Shown: piece after piece, positions 37,397-46,765 of the stretch
Numbering within the stretch: the stretch's first letter is position 1
Layout of the letters: each line of letters starts with the position of its first letter
Source of the DNA: Hyphomicrobiales bacterium
GTDB lineage: Bacteria > Pseudomonadota > Alphaproteobacteria > MED-G09
Reading direction: 5' to 3'
DNA: 64,000 nt
Assembly (NCBI GenBank): GCA_028339975.1
Contig: JAOLDG010000001.1
Coordinates: forward strand, 136,740 to 200,739
Program-made: the position numbers and the translations under genes
Notes under the pieces: model-generated
The model's database searches: none
What the model saw: the letters and a program-made list of their open reading frames with translations, nothing else
Told to the model about the DNA's origin: nothing

Positions 37397-37420
37397 TTAT
37401 TTATTTATTTATTTATTTAT
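37397..37420. repeat. TTAT tetranucleotide repeat (6 units)
   Basis: Six perfect tandem TTAT units lie in the 150-bp divergent gap between the GST and RNase D genes, 15 nt upstream of the GST start. Such short tandem repeats can change length by slippage and shift promoter spacing; whether this one varies is unknown. Confidence 0.7.
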
Positions 37421-37535
37421 TAATACTTTTTATCAACTTAATTGTAATTAAAAATGATAAAATATACATCACTATATTAATTATAATTTTCTTATCTGTA
37501 TCTTTTTTTATAATTGTTTATAACATGTTATTGTT

Positions 37536-38147
37536 ATGAAAATTGAACTTCACATAAATGATCTTCCTGATAATATCAGTTTTAAAGGATCTGTTGCTGT
37601 TGATTCTGAAACTTTGGGCCTGAGGCCTGAAAGAGACCCTCTTTGTCTTGTTCAATTATCATCTGGAGATGGAAATGCCCATTTAGTTCAGCTCGATAGA
37701 GAAAACTATAACGCTCCAAATTTAAAAAAAATATTATCTGATAAAAGTTGCCAAAAAATATTTCATTTCGCGAGATTTGATGTTGCTGTATTAAAAAAAT
37801 ATCTGAATATTGATTGTGAGCCAATATATTGTACAAAAATAGTATCCAAGTTGGTAAGAACATATACTGATAGGCATGGTTTGAAGGATTTGTGTAGGGA
37901 GCTGATTGGTGTTGATCTATCCAAGCAGCAACAAAGTTCAAATTGGGGAGCAAAAGAGCTAACCGAAGAACAAAAGCATTATGCAGCCTCTGATGTTTTA
38001 TATCTTCACCAATTAAAGGATCTTCTTGACCAAGAATTAGTGAAGTTAAATCGCAAAAGTATAGCCGATGAGTGTTTTTCTTTTATTAAAACTCGAGTTG
38101 ATTTAGATCTCAAGGGCTGGCCTGATATTGATATATTTAGTCATTAA
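37536..38147 (+). CDS. Ribonuclease D-like 3'-5' exonuclease (short form)
   Basis: This 203-residue DEDD exonuclease has its acidic motif at Asp23 and Glu25 (DSETLGL), a second Asp in FHFARFDVAVL and the final YAASDVLYL, which makes it the DEDDy type. It lacks the HRDC domains of E. coli RNase D, as do most short alphaproteobacterial forms. It should trim tRNA or small RNA 3' ends. It directly precedes lptC, a common alphaproteobacterial order. Confidence 0.9.
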   Translation: MKIELHINDLPDNISFKGSVAVDSETLGLRPERDPLCLVQLSSGDGNAHLVQLDRENYNAPNLKKILSDKSCQKIFHFARFDVAVLKKYLNIDCEPIYCTKIVSKLVRTYTDRHGLKDLCRELIGVDLSKQQQSSNWGAKELTEEQKHYAASDVLYLHQLKDLLDQELVKLNRKSIADECFSFIKTRVDLDLKGWPDIDIFSH

Positions 38148-38157
38148 GTTTTAAAAA

Positions 38158-38772
38158 ATGATAACGAAAGATTATATTCAAATAAAAAGAATAAAAAGTC
38201 TGAAATTAATTTTACCTATAATTGCTTTTTTTATTGTTTTTATTTTGATTTTCCAGGCTATTAATATCGATACGAAATCCAATGATTCAAAAATAAAATT
38301 AATTCTTTCTGATCAAATCAATGATGGAGTTCTAAAACCCTCAATGCTGGGCGAAACTGCATCAGGACAACCATTTGAATTAAATGCCTTAAAGGCAAGT
38401 CCTTTGGGTCCTGGGCTGCAAGATATAAAATTAGAGAATGTGAGTATAGTAATAGGCGAGAAGTCTATGCAAAGAATTAGTATAAATTCTAGAAGCGCAA
38501 AATATTTTGCAAAAAATAATACTGCGATATTTTTTGATGATATCCTTGCTAAAACAAACGATGGTTACGATTTTATTGCTCAAGTTGTAAATGTAAATCT
38601 TGATACAGGTTTTACTTTTCTTGATGGTCCTGTAAGGGGAAGTAAGGGTGATATATTATTTACAGCTGGTCATGTTGAAATACATGAGCGTGGAGAAAAA
38701 ATATTTATTTCATCAGGTGTTGAAATGATTATTCCTGCAAGCTTCCTTGAGGAAGGTGGAGAAGAAAAATGA
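38158..38772 (+). CDS. lptC: LPS export protein LptC
   Basis: This 204-residue bitopic protein has one membrane helix (about residues 18-37) and a periplasmic beta-jellyroll typical of LptC, with weak primary conservation (ALKASPLGPG, FLDGPVRGSKGDILF). LptC receives lipopolysaccharide from the LptBFG transporter and hands it to LptA. The assignment rests on its place directly before lptA and lptB. Its end overlaps the lptA start by 4 nt (ATGA). Confidence 0.85.
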   Translation: MITKDYIQIKRIKSLKLILPIIAFFIVFILIFQAINIDTKSNDSKIKLILSDQINDGVLKPSMLGETASGQPFELNALKASPLGPGLQDIKLENVSIVIGEKSMQRISINSRSAKYFAKNNTAIFFDDILAKTNDGYDFIAQVVNVNLDTGFTFLDGPVRGSKGDILFTAGHVEIHERGEKIFISSGVEMIIPASFLEEGGEEK

Positions 38773-39278
38773 AAATATTTTTTATTATTTCCATGATTAT
38801 CTTATTTGTAGTTCCAAACTTATTGATCGCAGATGAGTCTTTAGCTTTTAAAACAGATATCCGTGCCCCTTTAAAGGTAAATGCTGACAATATGTATCTT
38901 GATAAAGTTGAGTTGGAGGGAGGATTCTCGGGTTCGGTAAATATTAAACAAGGGCCTTTAAACTTACAATCAGATCAGATAAAGTTTATCTTTACTAATA
39001 ATAAGAAAATGCCAATAATAACTTATTTATTTGCCTCTGAGGGAGTTATTATTGCTAACGAAGATATGACTGCTTCTGGAAATAATGCATCCTATAGTGT
39101 AAAGAAAAATGAAATACTACTTGAAGGCAATGTTATTGTTAATAGTAATTTTACTTCTATGCGAGGTGAAAAATTATTTATTGATTTAGAGACTGGAAAA
39201 ATTAACTTCCTTTCAGGTAGTGCTGGAAATAATAAAATTAAAGGTCAGTTATTAGAAAATGATAAAAATAAACAATAA
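38769..39278 (+). CDS. lptA: LPS transport periplasmic protein LptA (OstA-like)
   Basis: This 169-residue periplasmic protein has a signal peptide (residues 1 to about 22) and the OstA fold: PLKVNADNMYLD, FSGSVNIKQGPLNLQSDQI, and repeated short strands ending MRGEKLFIDLETGKI. It forms the bridge carrying lipopolysaccharide to the outer membrane. It overlaps lptC by 4 nt and lptB by 20 nt, so the three are translated together. Confidence 0.9.
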   Translation: MKIFFIISMIILFVVPNLLIADESLAFKTDIRAPLKVNADNMYLDKVELEGGFSGSVNIKQGPLNLQSDQIKFIFTNNKKMPIITYLFASEGVIIANEDMTASGNNASYSVKKNEILLEGNVIVNSNFTSMRGEKLFIDLETGKINFLSGSAGNNKIKGQLLENDKNKQ

Positions 39279-40038
39279 CAATTCTAAGGATAAACCAACG
39301 CTTGTTTCAAGTAATGATAAAGGGCTTGAGGTTGTAAGAGTTAGCAAGTCTTACAATAATCGACCTGTGATTAGGGAAGTTAGTTTTAATATTAAGAAGG
39401 GCGAAGCTGTAGGGCTTTTAGGCCCCAATGGTTCAGGAAAAACTACTCTATTCTATAGTATTATCGGTTTAATTAGACCAAATACTGGGAACATTATTTT
39501 AAATGGTTTTGATGTTACTGATCTACCTATTTATAAAAGATCTAAGAATGGCATTGGTTATCTTCCTCAAGAAGCTTCAATCTTTAGGGGATTAAGTGTT
39601 GAAGATAATATTAAATCTATCCTTGAAATAGTTGAGACTGATGAACAGATTATAGAGAGTAATCTGGATCAACTATTAAGTGAGTTTGATATTAATCATT
39701 TAAGAAGGACTCCATCGCTTGCTCTTTCAGGTGGGGAGAGAAGAAGAGTTGAAATTGCAAGGTGTCTTGCAGGAAGGCCTAATTATATTTTATTGGATGA
39801 ACCATTTGCTGGAATAGATCCAATTGCTCTTGGTGAAATTAGAGAACTAGTTTCACATTTAAAGGATAAAGGCGTTGGAGTGTTGATTACAGACCATAAT
39901 GTAAGAGAAACCTTAGGCCTTATTGATCGGGCTGTATTAATTCACGAAGGGTCTGTTCTAATTGAAGGAACTCCCGAAGAGATTATCAAGAATGAAGATG
40001 TCAGGCGTGTATATCTTGGTGAAAGGTTTTCTATATAA
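39259..40038 (+). CDS. lptB: LPS export ABC transporter ATP-binding protein LptB
   Basis: This 259-residue ATPase powers LPS extraction by LptFG. It shows Walker A GPNGSGKT, the LptB-type GIGYLPQEASIFRGLSVEDN, signature LSGGERRR, Walker B ILLDEPFAGIDP and the switch ITDHNVRETL. lptB is normally followed in proteobacteria by rpoN, hpf and ptsN; none of them is here, and a DUF805 gene follows instead. Confidence 0.95.
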   Translation: MIKINNNNSKDKPTLVSSNDKGLEVVRVSKSYNNRPVIREVSFNIKKGEAVGLLGPNGSGKTTLFYSIIGLIRPNTGNIILNGFDVTDLPIYKRSKNGIGYLPQEASIFRGLSVEDNIKSILEIVETDEQIIESNLDQLLSEFDINHLRRTPSLALSGGERRRVEIARCLAGRPNYILLDEPFAGIDPIALGEIRELVSHLKDKGVGVLITDHNVRETLGLIDRAVLIHEGSVLIEGTPEEIIKNEDVRRVYLGERFSI

Positions 40039-40042
40039 TATT

Positions 40043-40399
40043 ATGTCGGTAAATATTTTTGATGATTTGATTAATTCTGTTTTGAATTGCTTTAATAGGG
40101 CATTTGATTTTGAAACTCGTTCATCCCGAAAAGAGTTTTGGTATTGGCAGATTTTTAGAATTTTAATGTTTCTATCTTTTACATATATTGAGAGTTTAGG
40201 TGTTAGAGGAGTTCTAATTATATCTAATATTATTTTCTTAATACCTGAAGTTTCAGTAACAATTAGAAGATTACATGACATAAATAAATCAGGACTATGG
40301 GTTTTATTAAGTTTTACAATTATTGGTATTTTACCCTTATTTTATTTTTATTGCTTGAAGGGAGACCAGGGTACAAACGATTTTGGGCTACCAAAATAA
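40043..40399 (+). CDS. DUF805 family small membrane protein
   Basis: This 118-residue protein has the DUF805 opening (FNRAFDFETRSSRKEFWYWQIF), three or four hydrophobic helices, the family RRLHDINKSGLW motif and the C-terminal KGDQGTNDFG. It is an inner-membrane protein of unknown function. I start it at the ATG at 40043, 4 nt after the lptB stop, because residues encoded further upstream are not part of the family and overlap lptB. Confidence 0.85.
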   Translation: MSVNIFDDLINSVLNCFNRAFDFETRSSRKEFWYWQIFRILMFLSFTYIESLGVRGVLIISNIIFLIPEVSVTIRRLHDINKSGLWVLLSFTIIGILPLFYFYCLKGDQGTNDFGLPK

Positions 40400-40415
40400 A
40401 AGGATTATATAATAA

Positions 40416-42248
40416 ATGGATATTATCAAAAAAATTATTAGCTACTTCGTTTCTTTTGTAAAATTACTTTGGTCTATTATTGCCTACATTCCGACATTCC
40501 TCATTAGAGCTCTCACTCTAATGGTAATTATTATAATGACTGTAAGTTTTTTTTCAAAAATCAATAATACTATTGGTGAAGATACAGCGCTACTTATCCC
40601 AATGGATGGGGTCTTAGTAGAGCAAGCTCAGGAAATTAGTAGTTTTGAATCTTTTTTTGGTAGTAACAGAAGAGGTGAAATTGAATTAGGTAATCTTGCC
40701 AAGACTATTAAGGCAGCCTCAAATGACGATAAAATCAATACTATAGTCATAGACTTAAGTAAATTCTTGGGTGGTTATCCTGCTGATATTTTTTATATTT
40801 GTGAAGTCCTTAATGATTTCAAGAAAAATCATGATAAAAAAATTATTGCTATTTCTGATCAATATTCTCAAGAATCATATGTCATAGCTTCATTTGCTGA
40901 TCAAGTAATCCTACATCCATCAGGAGGTGTATTATTGACAGGGTGGTCGTCAAAACGACTTTTTATTAAAGATTTTCTCGATAAACTTGATGTGAAAGTG
41001 CTTCAATTTTCAAAAGGGCAATATAAGAGTGCTACTGAAACCTTTACTAGATCTTCTATGAGTGATCAATCTAAGGAATCAAATACTAAATTATTTGAAG
41101 TTATTTGGGATTTAACAACTCAGTCTATTGAGGAAAATAGAAATCTGGAAAATGGCTTTATAGAATACTATACTCAGAATCTTAATACCTTAAGAAATCA
41201 AAACAATAGTATGGCAGAGTTAGCTCTAAATAAGGGCCTTGTTGATAATTTAATGACAAGAGTAGAAACTGAGGAGTATTTAAAAACCCAATTTCCAAAT
41301 AAAAAATCTGATTGGAGATTTATCCTTTATAAAGATTATCAGATTGATAATTCTAAAAAAGATAAAAATATTATCGGTATTATCTCAATAGCCGGAACAA
41401 TATTGGATGGTAATCATCCAAGGGGGAATGCTGGAGGCGAAAATATTTCCGCAATTATTAAAAAAGCTCGTAATGAAAAACAACTAAAGGCTCTAGTTTT
41501 AAGGGTTAATACCCCCGGGGGGAGTGCATTTGCTTCAGAAATTATAAGGGAACAGGTTCTTGCAATCAAAGAACGTGATATTCCGATTGTGGTTTCTATG
41601 GGGGGAGTTGCGGCATCGGGTGGGTATTGGGTATCAGCAGATTCTGATTTTATTTTTGCTCATGAAGCCACTGTTACTGGCTCCATAGGTGTTGCCGCAA
41701 TCTTATTTGACGCGCAAAATACAATTAAAAAAGTGGGTTTAAATGAGGATGGTATTAGTAGCTCACCATTTGCAGGGTCACTTGATAATGGTATACTTTT
41801 ATCATCCCCGCCTCAAGAAACGATTGAATTAATCCAAGGCACTGTGGATAGATTGTATGATGATTTTATAGAGATAGTAGCAAATGGAAGAGGTTTATCT
41901 TTGGAAGAAGCAGAATTAATTGCCAAAGGAAGAGTTTGGTCCGGGAGAGATGCTTTAAAACTTGGCTTAATTGATGGAATTGGATCTTTGGATGATGCAA
42001 TAATAAAAGCTAAAAGTTTGGCAGGAGTTAAGGATTATTCTCTTAAAGAATACAATCAGACAAAAAATAATTTTTCTTTAATAAAGGATATTTTGACTTT
42101 ATTTAATTTAAAAGAAGATTTTGACTCAAGAAATGTCTTTCTTGATAATTTGAAAAGTGAATTTCTTTCTATTTTCAAATGGTCTGAGAAACTCAATGAC
42201 AGGAATCAAATTTATTATATTTGTGAAGATTGTACTACAAACAATTAA
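40416..42248 (+). CDS. sppA: Signal peptide peptidase SppA, long (67 kDa) form
   Basis: This 610-residue inner-membrane serine protease degrades leftover signal peptides. A single membrane helix lies at about residues 28-48, followed by two ClpP-like halves. The N-terminal half supplies the catalytic Lys (SKGQYKSATETF) and the C-terminal half the Ser (GGVAASGGYWV), as in the E. coli enzyme. It follows the DUF805 gene by 16 nt and probably belongs to the lpt transcription unit. Confidence 0.93.
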   Translation: MDIIKKIISYFVSFVKLLWSIIAYIPTFLIRALTLMVIIIMTVSFFSKINNTIGEDTALLIPMDGVLVEQAQEISSFESFFGSNRRGEIELGNLAKTIKAASNDDKINTIVIDLSKFLGGYPADIFYICEVLNDFKKNHDKKIIAISDQYSQESYVIASFADQVILHPSGGVLLTGWSSKRLFIKDFLDKLDVKVLQFSKGQYKSATETFTRSSMSDQSKESNTKLFEVIWDLTTQSIEENRNLENGFIEYYTQNLNTLRNQNNSMAELALNKGLVDNLMTRVETEEYLKTQFPNKKSDWRFILYKDYQIDNSKKDKNIIGIISIAGTILDGNHPRGNAGGENISAIIKKARNEKQLKALVLRVNTPGGSAFASEIIREQVLAIKERDIPIVVSMGGVAASGGYWVSADSDFIFAHEATVTGSIGVAAILFDAQNTIKKVGLNEDGISSSPFAGSLDNGILLSSPPQETIELIQGTVDRLYDDFIEIVANGRGLSLEEAELIAKGRVWSGRDALKLGLIDGIGSLDDAIIKAKSLAGVKDYSLKEYNQTKNNFSLIKDILTLFNLKEDFDSRNVFLDNLKSEFLSIFKWSEKLNDRNQIYYICEDCTTNN

Positions 42249-42256
42249 TCTTATAC

Positions 42257-42285
42257 TTGCTCGATGTTGCCTATAGGGTTATAAG
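42257..42285 (+). promoter_or_regulatory. Putative sigma-70 promoter of rpmF
   Basis: TTGCTC (42257-42262) and TATAAG (42280-42285) are 17 nt apart, 39 nt before the rpmF start. This is the best -35/-10 pair I noticed in the window and resembles the pckA candidate. Confidence 0.55.
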
Positions 42286-42324
42286 TCCTTCAAGTAAATT
42301 ATAATTTTAAATCTGGAGTCGAAA

Positions 42325-42510
42325 ATGGCAGTTCCAAAAAGAAAGATTAGCCCTTCTAGAAGGGGTAAAAGAAGAGGCGGTCATCAATCTGAAGTTCCTA
42401 CATATGTAGAAAATAAAGATTCTGGTGAACTTCATAGACCTCATCACATTGATATGAAAACAGGTATGTACAAAGGCCGAAAAGTAATAGAAACAAAAGA
42501 CGCGAAGTAA
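42325..42510 (+). CDS. rpmF: 50S ribosomal protein L32
   Basis: This 61-residue L32 opens [18 protein letters not shown] and ends with GMYKGRKV, a full match to the alphaproteobacterial form, which lacks the zinc-binding cysteines. CTGGAG precedes the ATG. In many bacteria rpmF leads plsX and fabH; here a DMT permease follows instead. Confidence 0.97.
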   Translation: MAVPKRKISPSRRGKRRGGHQSEVPTYVENKDSGELHRPHHIDMKTGMYKGRKVIETKDAK

Positions 42511-42522
42511 TTATCAATTGAT

Positions 42523-43419
42523 TTGATATTAATATCTAAAATTAAAGGATTTCTTTTACTATTAATTGCCTCATTAGTTTGGGGCTCAACTTTTGTTCCT
42601 CAAAAAATTGCTATGGATTTTTGGTCACCCCTGCAATTTACGTCATTTAGATTTTTACTTGGCGGATTAATATTATTATTATTTATTAATATAAAAGACA
42701 TAAAAATTAATAATAAGATTGGCTTTATATCATCTTCATTAGCAAGCGCATTAATTTTAGCAATAGCTGCCTTATTTCAACAGATTGGAATAGTTACTAC
42801 GTCAGCTACAAATGCAGGTTTCTATACAAGTTTATACGTAATAATGGTTCCATTAATAGGAATTTTTTTATTTAAAATTCCACATTGGTCAATCTGGCCA
42901 TGCGTCATTATTTGTTTTTTTGGTTCCGTCTTACTAGGGACGTCTGATGGAGACCTATTCTCGCTAAATTTAAACTATGGTGATATTTGGATAATTTCTA
43001 GTGCAGTTTTTTGGGCGATACATTTACACATTGTATCTTATTCGGTTGCTCGATTTCCTGTATTAATTTTCTCTATACTCCAGTTTATTCTATGTGGTAT
43101 TTTTTTATTACTATATGGAATATTTTTTCAAAGTAGCTCGATATTTAGTTTTGAGCGTGTTGATATCCTCGGATTTTATACTCTAGTTTACTGCTCAGTG
43201 GGATCAGTTTGTATTGGCTTTACTTTACAAATGTTTGGTCAAAAGTTAGTTCCCCCAACATCAGCTGCTCTTATTATGAGTTCAGAAGCTATTTTTGCCG
43301 CGATATTTGGATGGTTGATTCTTTCTGAGTTATTGAACTTTAAAGGATTTTTGGGGGCTATCTTAATTCTGTTAGGAATTATACTGGTTCAGATAATTCC
43401 TAAATTGAGGCGACTCTAA
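42523..43419 (+). CDS. DMT superfamily (EamA) permease 1
   Basis: This 298-residue protein has ten predicted membrane helices in two EamA repeats: LIASLVWGSTFVPQKIA near the N-terminus, and the second copy beginning DIWIISSAVFWAIHLHIVSY. Members export or import amino acids and other small metabolites, and the substrate is unknown here. No ATG lies near the start; TTG at 42523 is the best choice after the upstream in-frame stop. It follows rpmF by 12 nt. Confidence 0.85.
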   Translation: MILISKIKGFLLLLIASLVWGSTFVPQKIAMDFWSPLQFTSFRFLLGGLILLLFINIKDIKINNKIGFISSSLASALILAIAALFQQIGIVTTSATNAGFYTSLYVIMVPLIGIFLFKIPHWSIWPCVIICFFGSVLLGTSDGDLFSLNLNYGDIWIISSAVFWAIHLHIVSYSVARFPVLIFSILQFILCGIFLLLYGIFFQSSSIFSFERVDILGFYTLVYCSVGSVCIGFTLQMFGQKLVPPTSAALIMSSEAIFAAIFGWLILSELLNFKGFLGAILILLGIILVQIIPKLRRL

Positions 43420-43423
43420 TCAC

Positions 43424-44215
43424 CTACCAATCATTTCTTAGTTCTCTTAGTTTAAGAAAAACCTCCTTCATCTCTGGGTTTTGCGATAGTTTTGGAAATA
43501 CTTCCCTTAATTTTTCTATGATATTAGGGTTTTTTAAACGAAAAAAAGTATTTACCTCCTTTTCCATGCCTAGAGTCGATACAAATGGATCATTTGGATT
43601 TTTAATTCTCTCTTCATTAATCATATCCCTTGCCTTAATATTTTCTGGTTCCCTGTCGAGGGTAAATTTTAAGTTATTTTCCCAGTAGTCATGCCCTGGA
43701 TATATTTTTGTATGATCTGGGAGATTGAATATTTGATTAATAAATGTTTCATAAAGATCTTCGGGATTACCTCCACTCTTACAATGCCCTACACCTGCAT
43801 TAAAAAGGGTGTCGCCACAAAAAAGTGCAGGAGTATCATTATTCGCAAATAAACATACATGGCTCATCGTATGACCGGGTGTATCAAGTACTTCTAGAGT
43901 AACAGTTTTTCCAATTTTTATGCTATCACCAGCCTTTAAGCCAATATCAATATTCTCAATTGTATCCTTCGCATTATGGTGGGCAAGAAGTTGAGCGCCG
44001 GTTTTTTCAACTAATGATTGGTTTCCACCAGTATGATCCCAATGTTCGTGAGTATTTAAAATCTTAGTTATTTCCCAACCATTGCTTTTGCTTATAGATA
44101 GGCACTGCTCATAGTCAAGAGGGTCAATTGCCATGGCTTCACCAGATTTTGGACAAACAATTAGATAATTAAAATTTCGAAATTTATTGGCTGTCCAAAT
44201 TTGCTGTACTATCAA
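43424..44215 (-). CDS. gloB: Hydroxyacylglutathione hydrolase (glyoxalase II)
   Basis: This metallo-beta-lactamase-fold enzyme hydrolyses S-lactoylglutathione in methylglyoxal detoxification. It has THEHWDHTGG for the two-metal site, HTMSHVC, GDTLFNAGVGHCKSG and YPGHDYWENN, and ends with the family C-terminal domain (FFRLKNPNI, LRELRNDW). I choose the TTG at 44213-44215, which follows GGAG by 6 nt, giving about 263 residues; a GTG four codons earlier is possible. It is divergent from the methyltransferase gene. Confidence 0.9.
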   Translation of the reverse strand: MIVQQIWTANKFRNFNYLIVCPKSGEAMAIDPLDYEQCLSISKSNGWEITKILNTHEHWDHTGGNQSLVEKTGAQLLAHHNAKDTIENIDIGLKAGDSIKIGKTVTLEVLDTPGHTMSHVCLFANNDTPALFCGDTLFNAGVGHCKSGGNPEDLYETFINQIFNLPDHTKIYPGHDYWENNLKFTLDREPENIKARDMINEERIKNPNDPFVSTLGMEKEVNTFFRLKNPNIIEKLREVFPKLSQNPEMKEVFLKLRELRNDW

Positions 44216-44255
44216 AATACTCTCCACATGTGATATAATATTTTCAGTATATAAT

Positions 44256-44969
44256 ATGAAAAAAAATATTGATAATTTTAAAATTTTTTACTCAAGTTTT
44301 TTAGGAAAAGCTGTCTCTGAAATTTTATCTAAAAAAATTTCTAAATTATGGAATCCTATTAATAAATCAAGAATTGCAGTAATAGGCTTTGGTTCTCCAT
44401 ACTCAGAATCAATTAACAAAAAAATACAAAGATTATTTTTCTTAATTCCAAGACGCCATGGAAAATATCACTTTGAACTAACAAATAAAAATTTAACAGC
44501 CTCAATAAATGAATATGCTTTACCAGTTGACGACCAATCCTTAGATAGGCTCTTAGTTATACATAGTTTTGAATACTTAAACGATCATAAAAAATTTCTA
44601 AGGGAAGCTTGGAGAACTCTAGATAAAAATGGTGAAATTTTAATTATAGTGCCAAATTCATTCGGCTTATGGAGACTTCATTATAAAAATTTCTTCTCTT
44701 CACTCAGGACATTTAGTATTGCTGAACTAAATTCTTTATTACTAAATAATTTTTTTATCCCGATTGAATTTGAAAATTCTTTATTTTTTCCACCAATAAA
44801 TAATAGCTACCTATTAAAAAATATGAATTATATAGAAAGGCTTGGTAATAGATTTTTTAATTTTTTTTCAGGTATTGTTATGGTTAAGGCAAGAAAAAAT
44901 TATTCAGCTGTTGTTTTAAATGAAAAACAAAATATGAAAACAAAAATTATTAGCAATACTAAAAATTAG
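44256..44969 (+). CDS. SAM-dependent methyltransferase (type 11-like)
   Basis: This protein of about 237 residues resembles class I methyltransferases. IAVIGFGSPYSE occupies the SAM-binding strand-loop, although the usual GxGxG is degenerate, and SLDRLLVIHSFEYLNDHKKFLREAWRTL with GEILIIVPN matches the later fold. A divergent methyltransferase beside gloB is a frequent alphaproteobacterial pair. The substrate is unknown. The ATG at 44256 is used because earlier codons lie in gloB and do not resemble the family. Confidence 0.75.
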   Translation: MKKNIDNFKIFYSSFLGKAVSEILSKKISKLWNPINKSRIAVIGFGSPYSESINKKIQRLFFLIPRRHGKYHFELTNKNLTASINEYALPVDDQSLDRLLVIHSFEYLNDHKKFLREAWRTLDKNGEILIIVPNSFGLWRLHYKNFFSSLRTFSIAELNSLLLNNFFIPIEFENSLFFPPINNSYLLKNMNYIERLGNRFFNFFSGIVMVKARKNYSAVVLNEKQNMKTKIISNTKN

Positions 44970-44970
44970 T

Positions 44971-45576
44971 TTAAGACTTTATTAAAAATATTGCCTCTTC
45001 TGAAAATAGATTAGATAATTTGTTCGGCAGTCCATTGTAAGATTTATTATTGTTTGATGAGAGAGTTATTGTTTTTTCAATCTGAATATTCAGTTCATTA
45101 CAAAGATTGATGAAATCAAGAATAGTGCATAAATGTATATTTGGTGTGTCATACCAATTATATATTAATTTTTTTGTTCTTGGCATCCTTCCGTTAATAC
45201 CTAGGCTTAATCTTACCTTCCAATAACCAAAATTTGGAATTGATACTATGGCTTTTTTTCCAATTCTTATTAATTCTTTCAGTATTAGTTTTGGATCGCC
45301 AGTTGCTTGAATTGTTTGACTAAGAATGACGCAATCAAATGATTGGTCTGGGTATAAGCTTAAGTCTTTATCAGCATCACCCTGTATTGCAGATAAACCT
45401 TTTTCTACACATTGATTTACACGCTCTTGTTTTAACTCAAGACCTTGTCCAATTACATCATTCTTAGTTTTCAATGATTGTAATAATTCTCCATTGCCGC
45501 AACCAACGTCTAAAACCCGTATCTTTTTATCAACGAGTGAGGTAATTAATTCTAAGTCTATTCTTTTATTATTCAT
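44971..45576 (-). CDS. metW: Methionine biosynthesis protein MetW
   Basis: This 201-residue methyltransferase-fold protein has VLDVGCGNGELL, the MetW-specific QGLELKQERV, and FGYWKVRLSLGINGRMP. In proteobacteria metW is paired with metX and needed for full homoserine acylation. The start ATG (45574-45576) shares one base with the metX stop (TGATG). It converges on the methyltransferase gene with one base between stops. Confidence 0.93.
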   Translation of the reverse strand: MNNKRIDLELITSLVDKKIRVLDVGCGNGELLQSLKTKNDVIGQGLELKQERVNQCVEKGLSAIQGDADKDLSLYPDQSFDCVILSQTIQATGDPKLILKELIRIGKKAIVSIPNFGYWKVRLSLGINGRMPRTKKLIYNWYDTPNIHLCTILDFINLCNELNIQIEKTITLSSNNNKSYNGLPNKLSNLFSEEAIFLIKS

Positions 45577-46709
45577 CAAATATTTACCTCCTTAGAAACT
45601 GAATCTAAGAAACCTCTCATAGCACCATCAAACTCAGGCTCATCTAAAAGAAAAGCATCGTGACCTTTATCGGACTCAATATTAACAAAGCTCACGTCTA
45701 CACCGCCAGCACTTAATGCTCTAACTATCATAAGGTTTTCTGATGGTGGATAAAGCCAATCTCCAGTAAAAGATGCAATTAGAAATCTAGTTTTTGTTTT
45801 TTCAAATATTTCGGTTAATGTTTTTCCATGCGTTTTTTCAAGATCAAAATAATCCATTGCCCTTGTTATATACAAATAAGAATTTGCATCAAAACGATCG
45901 ACAAATGTTAAACCCTGATGTCTTAAATAACTTTCGATTTGAAAATCAGCGTCAAATCCAAAGCTTACCTCCTCCTTATCCTGCAACCTTCTTCCAAACT
46001 TTTTTGTAAGAGATGCTTCTGATAAATAAGTAACATGAGCTGTCATCCTCGCAATGGATAGACCTTTAGTTGGGCTTGTTCCTAGTTTAATATAATTTCC
46101 GCCACTCCACTCAGGATCAGCCATTATTGCTTGTCTGCCTAGCTCATGAAAGGCAATATTTTGTGCAGTATGTCTAGATGATGTTGCTATTGGGATAGCT
46201 GAAAAAAGTTTTTCAGGATAAGATGCTGCCCATTCTAAAACTTGCATACCTCCCATTGAGCCACCAATAACAGCTAATAACTTTTCTATACCAAAATTAT
46301 TTATTAATCTAAGCTGAGCATTGACCATGTCTGATATTGTAATGACAGGAAAACTTAATCCATATGCTTCATTTGTATTTGGGTTAATTGATGTTGGTCC
46401 TGTTGAGCCTATGCATCCACCTAAAACATTTGCGCAAATTATGAAATATTTATCAGTATCAATTGGTTTCCCCGGCCCAACCATCCTATCCCACCAGCCA
46501 TCTTTTTCTGTTATAGGATTCTTACTTGCTACGAATTGGTCGCCAGATAAAGCGTGACAAACAATAATTGCATTGGTTTTATTTTTATTGAGCTTACCGT
46601 AGCTTTCATAGGCTACAGTAAGCTCATCAATACTTGTTCCATTTTCAAGTAGAAGAGATTTCTTTTCTGTAAAATATGAACATGGTAGTTTGTTCTGTTC
46701 AAAAGTCAT
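45576..46709 (-). CDS. metX: Homoserine O-acyltransferase MetX
   Basis: This alpha/beta hydrolase-fold enzyme of 377 residues activates homoserine for methionine synthesis. The nucleophile is Ser151 in GGSMGGMQ, and CHALSGDQ, the oxyanion-region GCIGSTGP and the C-terminal DKGHDAFL with catalytic His are present. Whether it uses acetyl-CoA or succinyl-CoA cannot be told from the fold; proteobacterial MetX with MetW often uses succinyl-CoA. No SAM riboswitch is visible in the 56-nt leader. A TATAAT at 46736-46741 may be its -10. Confidence 0.92.
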   Translation of the reverse strand: MTFEQNKLPCSYFTEKKSLLLENGTSIDELTVAYESYGKLNKNKTNAIIVCHALSGDQFVASKNPITEKDGWWDRMVGPGKPIDTDKYFIICANVLGGCIGSTGPTSINPNTNEAYGLSFPVITISDMVNAQLRLINNFGIEKLLAVIGGSMGGMQVLEWAASYPEKLFSAIPIATSSRHTAQNIAFHELGRQAIMADPEWSGGNYIKLGTSPTKGLSIARMTAHVTYLSEASLTKKFGRRLQDKEEVSFGFDADFQIESYLRHQGLTFVDRFDANSYLYITRAMDYFDLEKTHGKTLTEIFEKTKTRFLIASFTGDWLYPPSENLMIVRALSAGGVDVSFVNIESDKGHDAFLLDEPEFDGAMRGFLDSVSKEVNI

Positions 46710-46765
46710 GACAACAAGATAACCTCTTATTAGCGATTATAGAATAAATATTTGCTTATATTATT

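Noticed and set aside
46710-46765. SAM riboswitch before metX
   Set aside because: Alphaproteobacterial metX genes often have one, but the leader is only 56 nt, very AT-rich, and shows no matching stem and conserved core.
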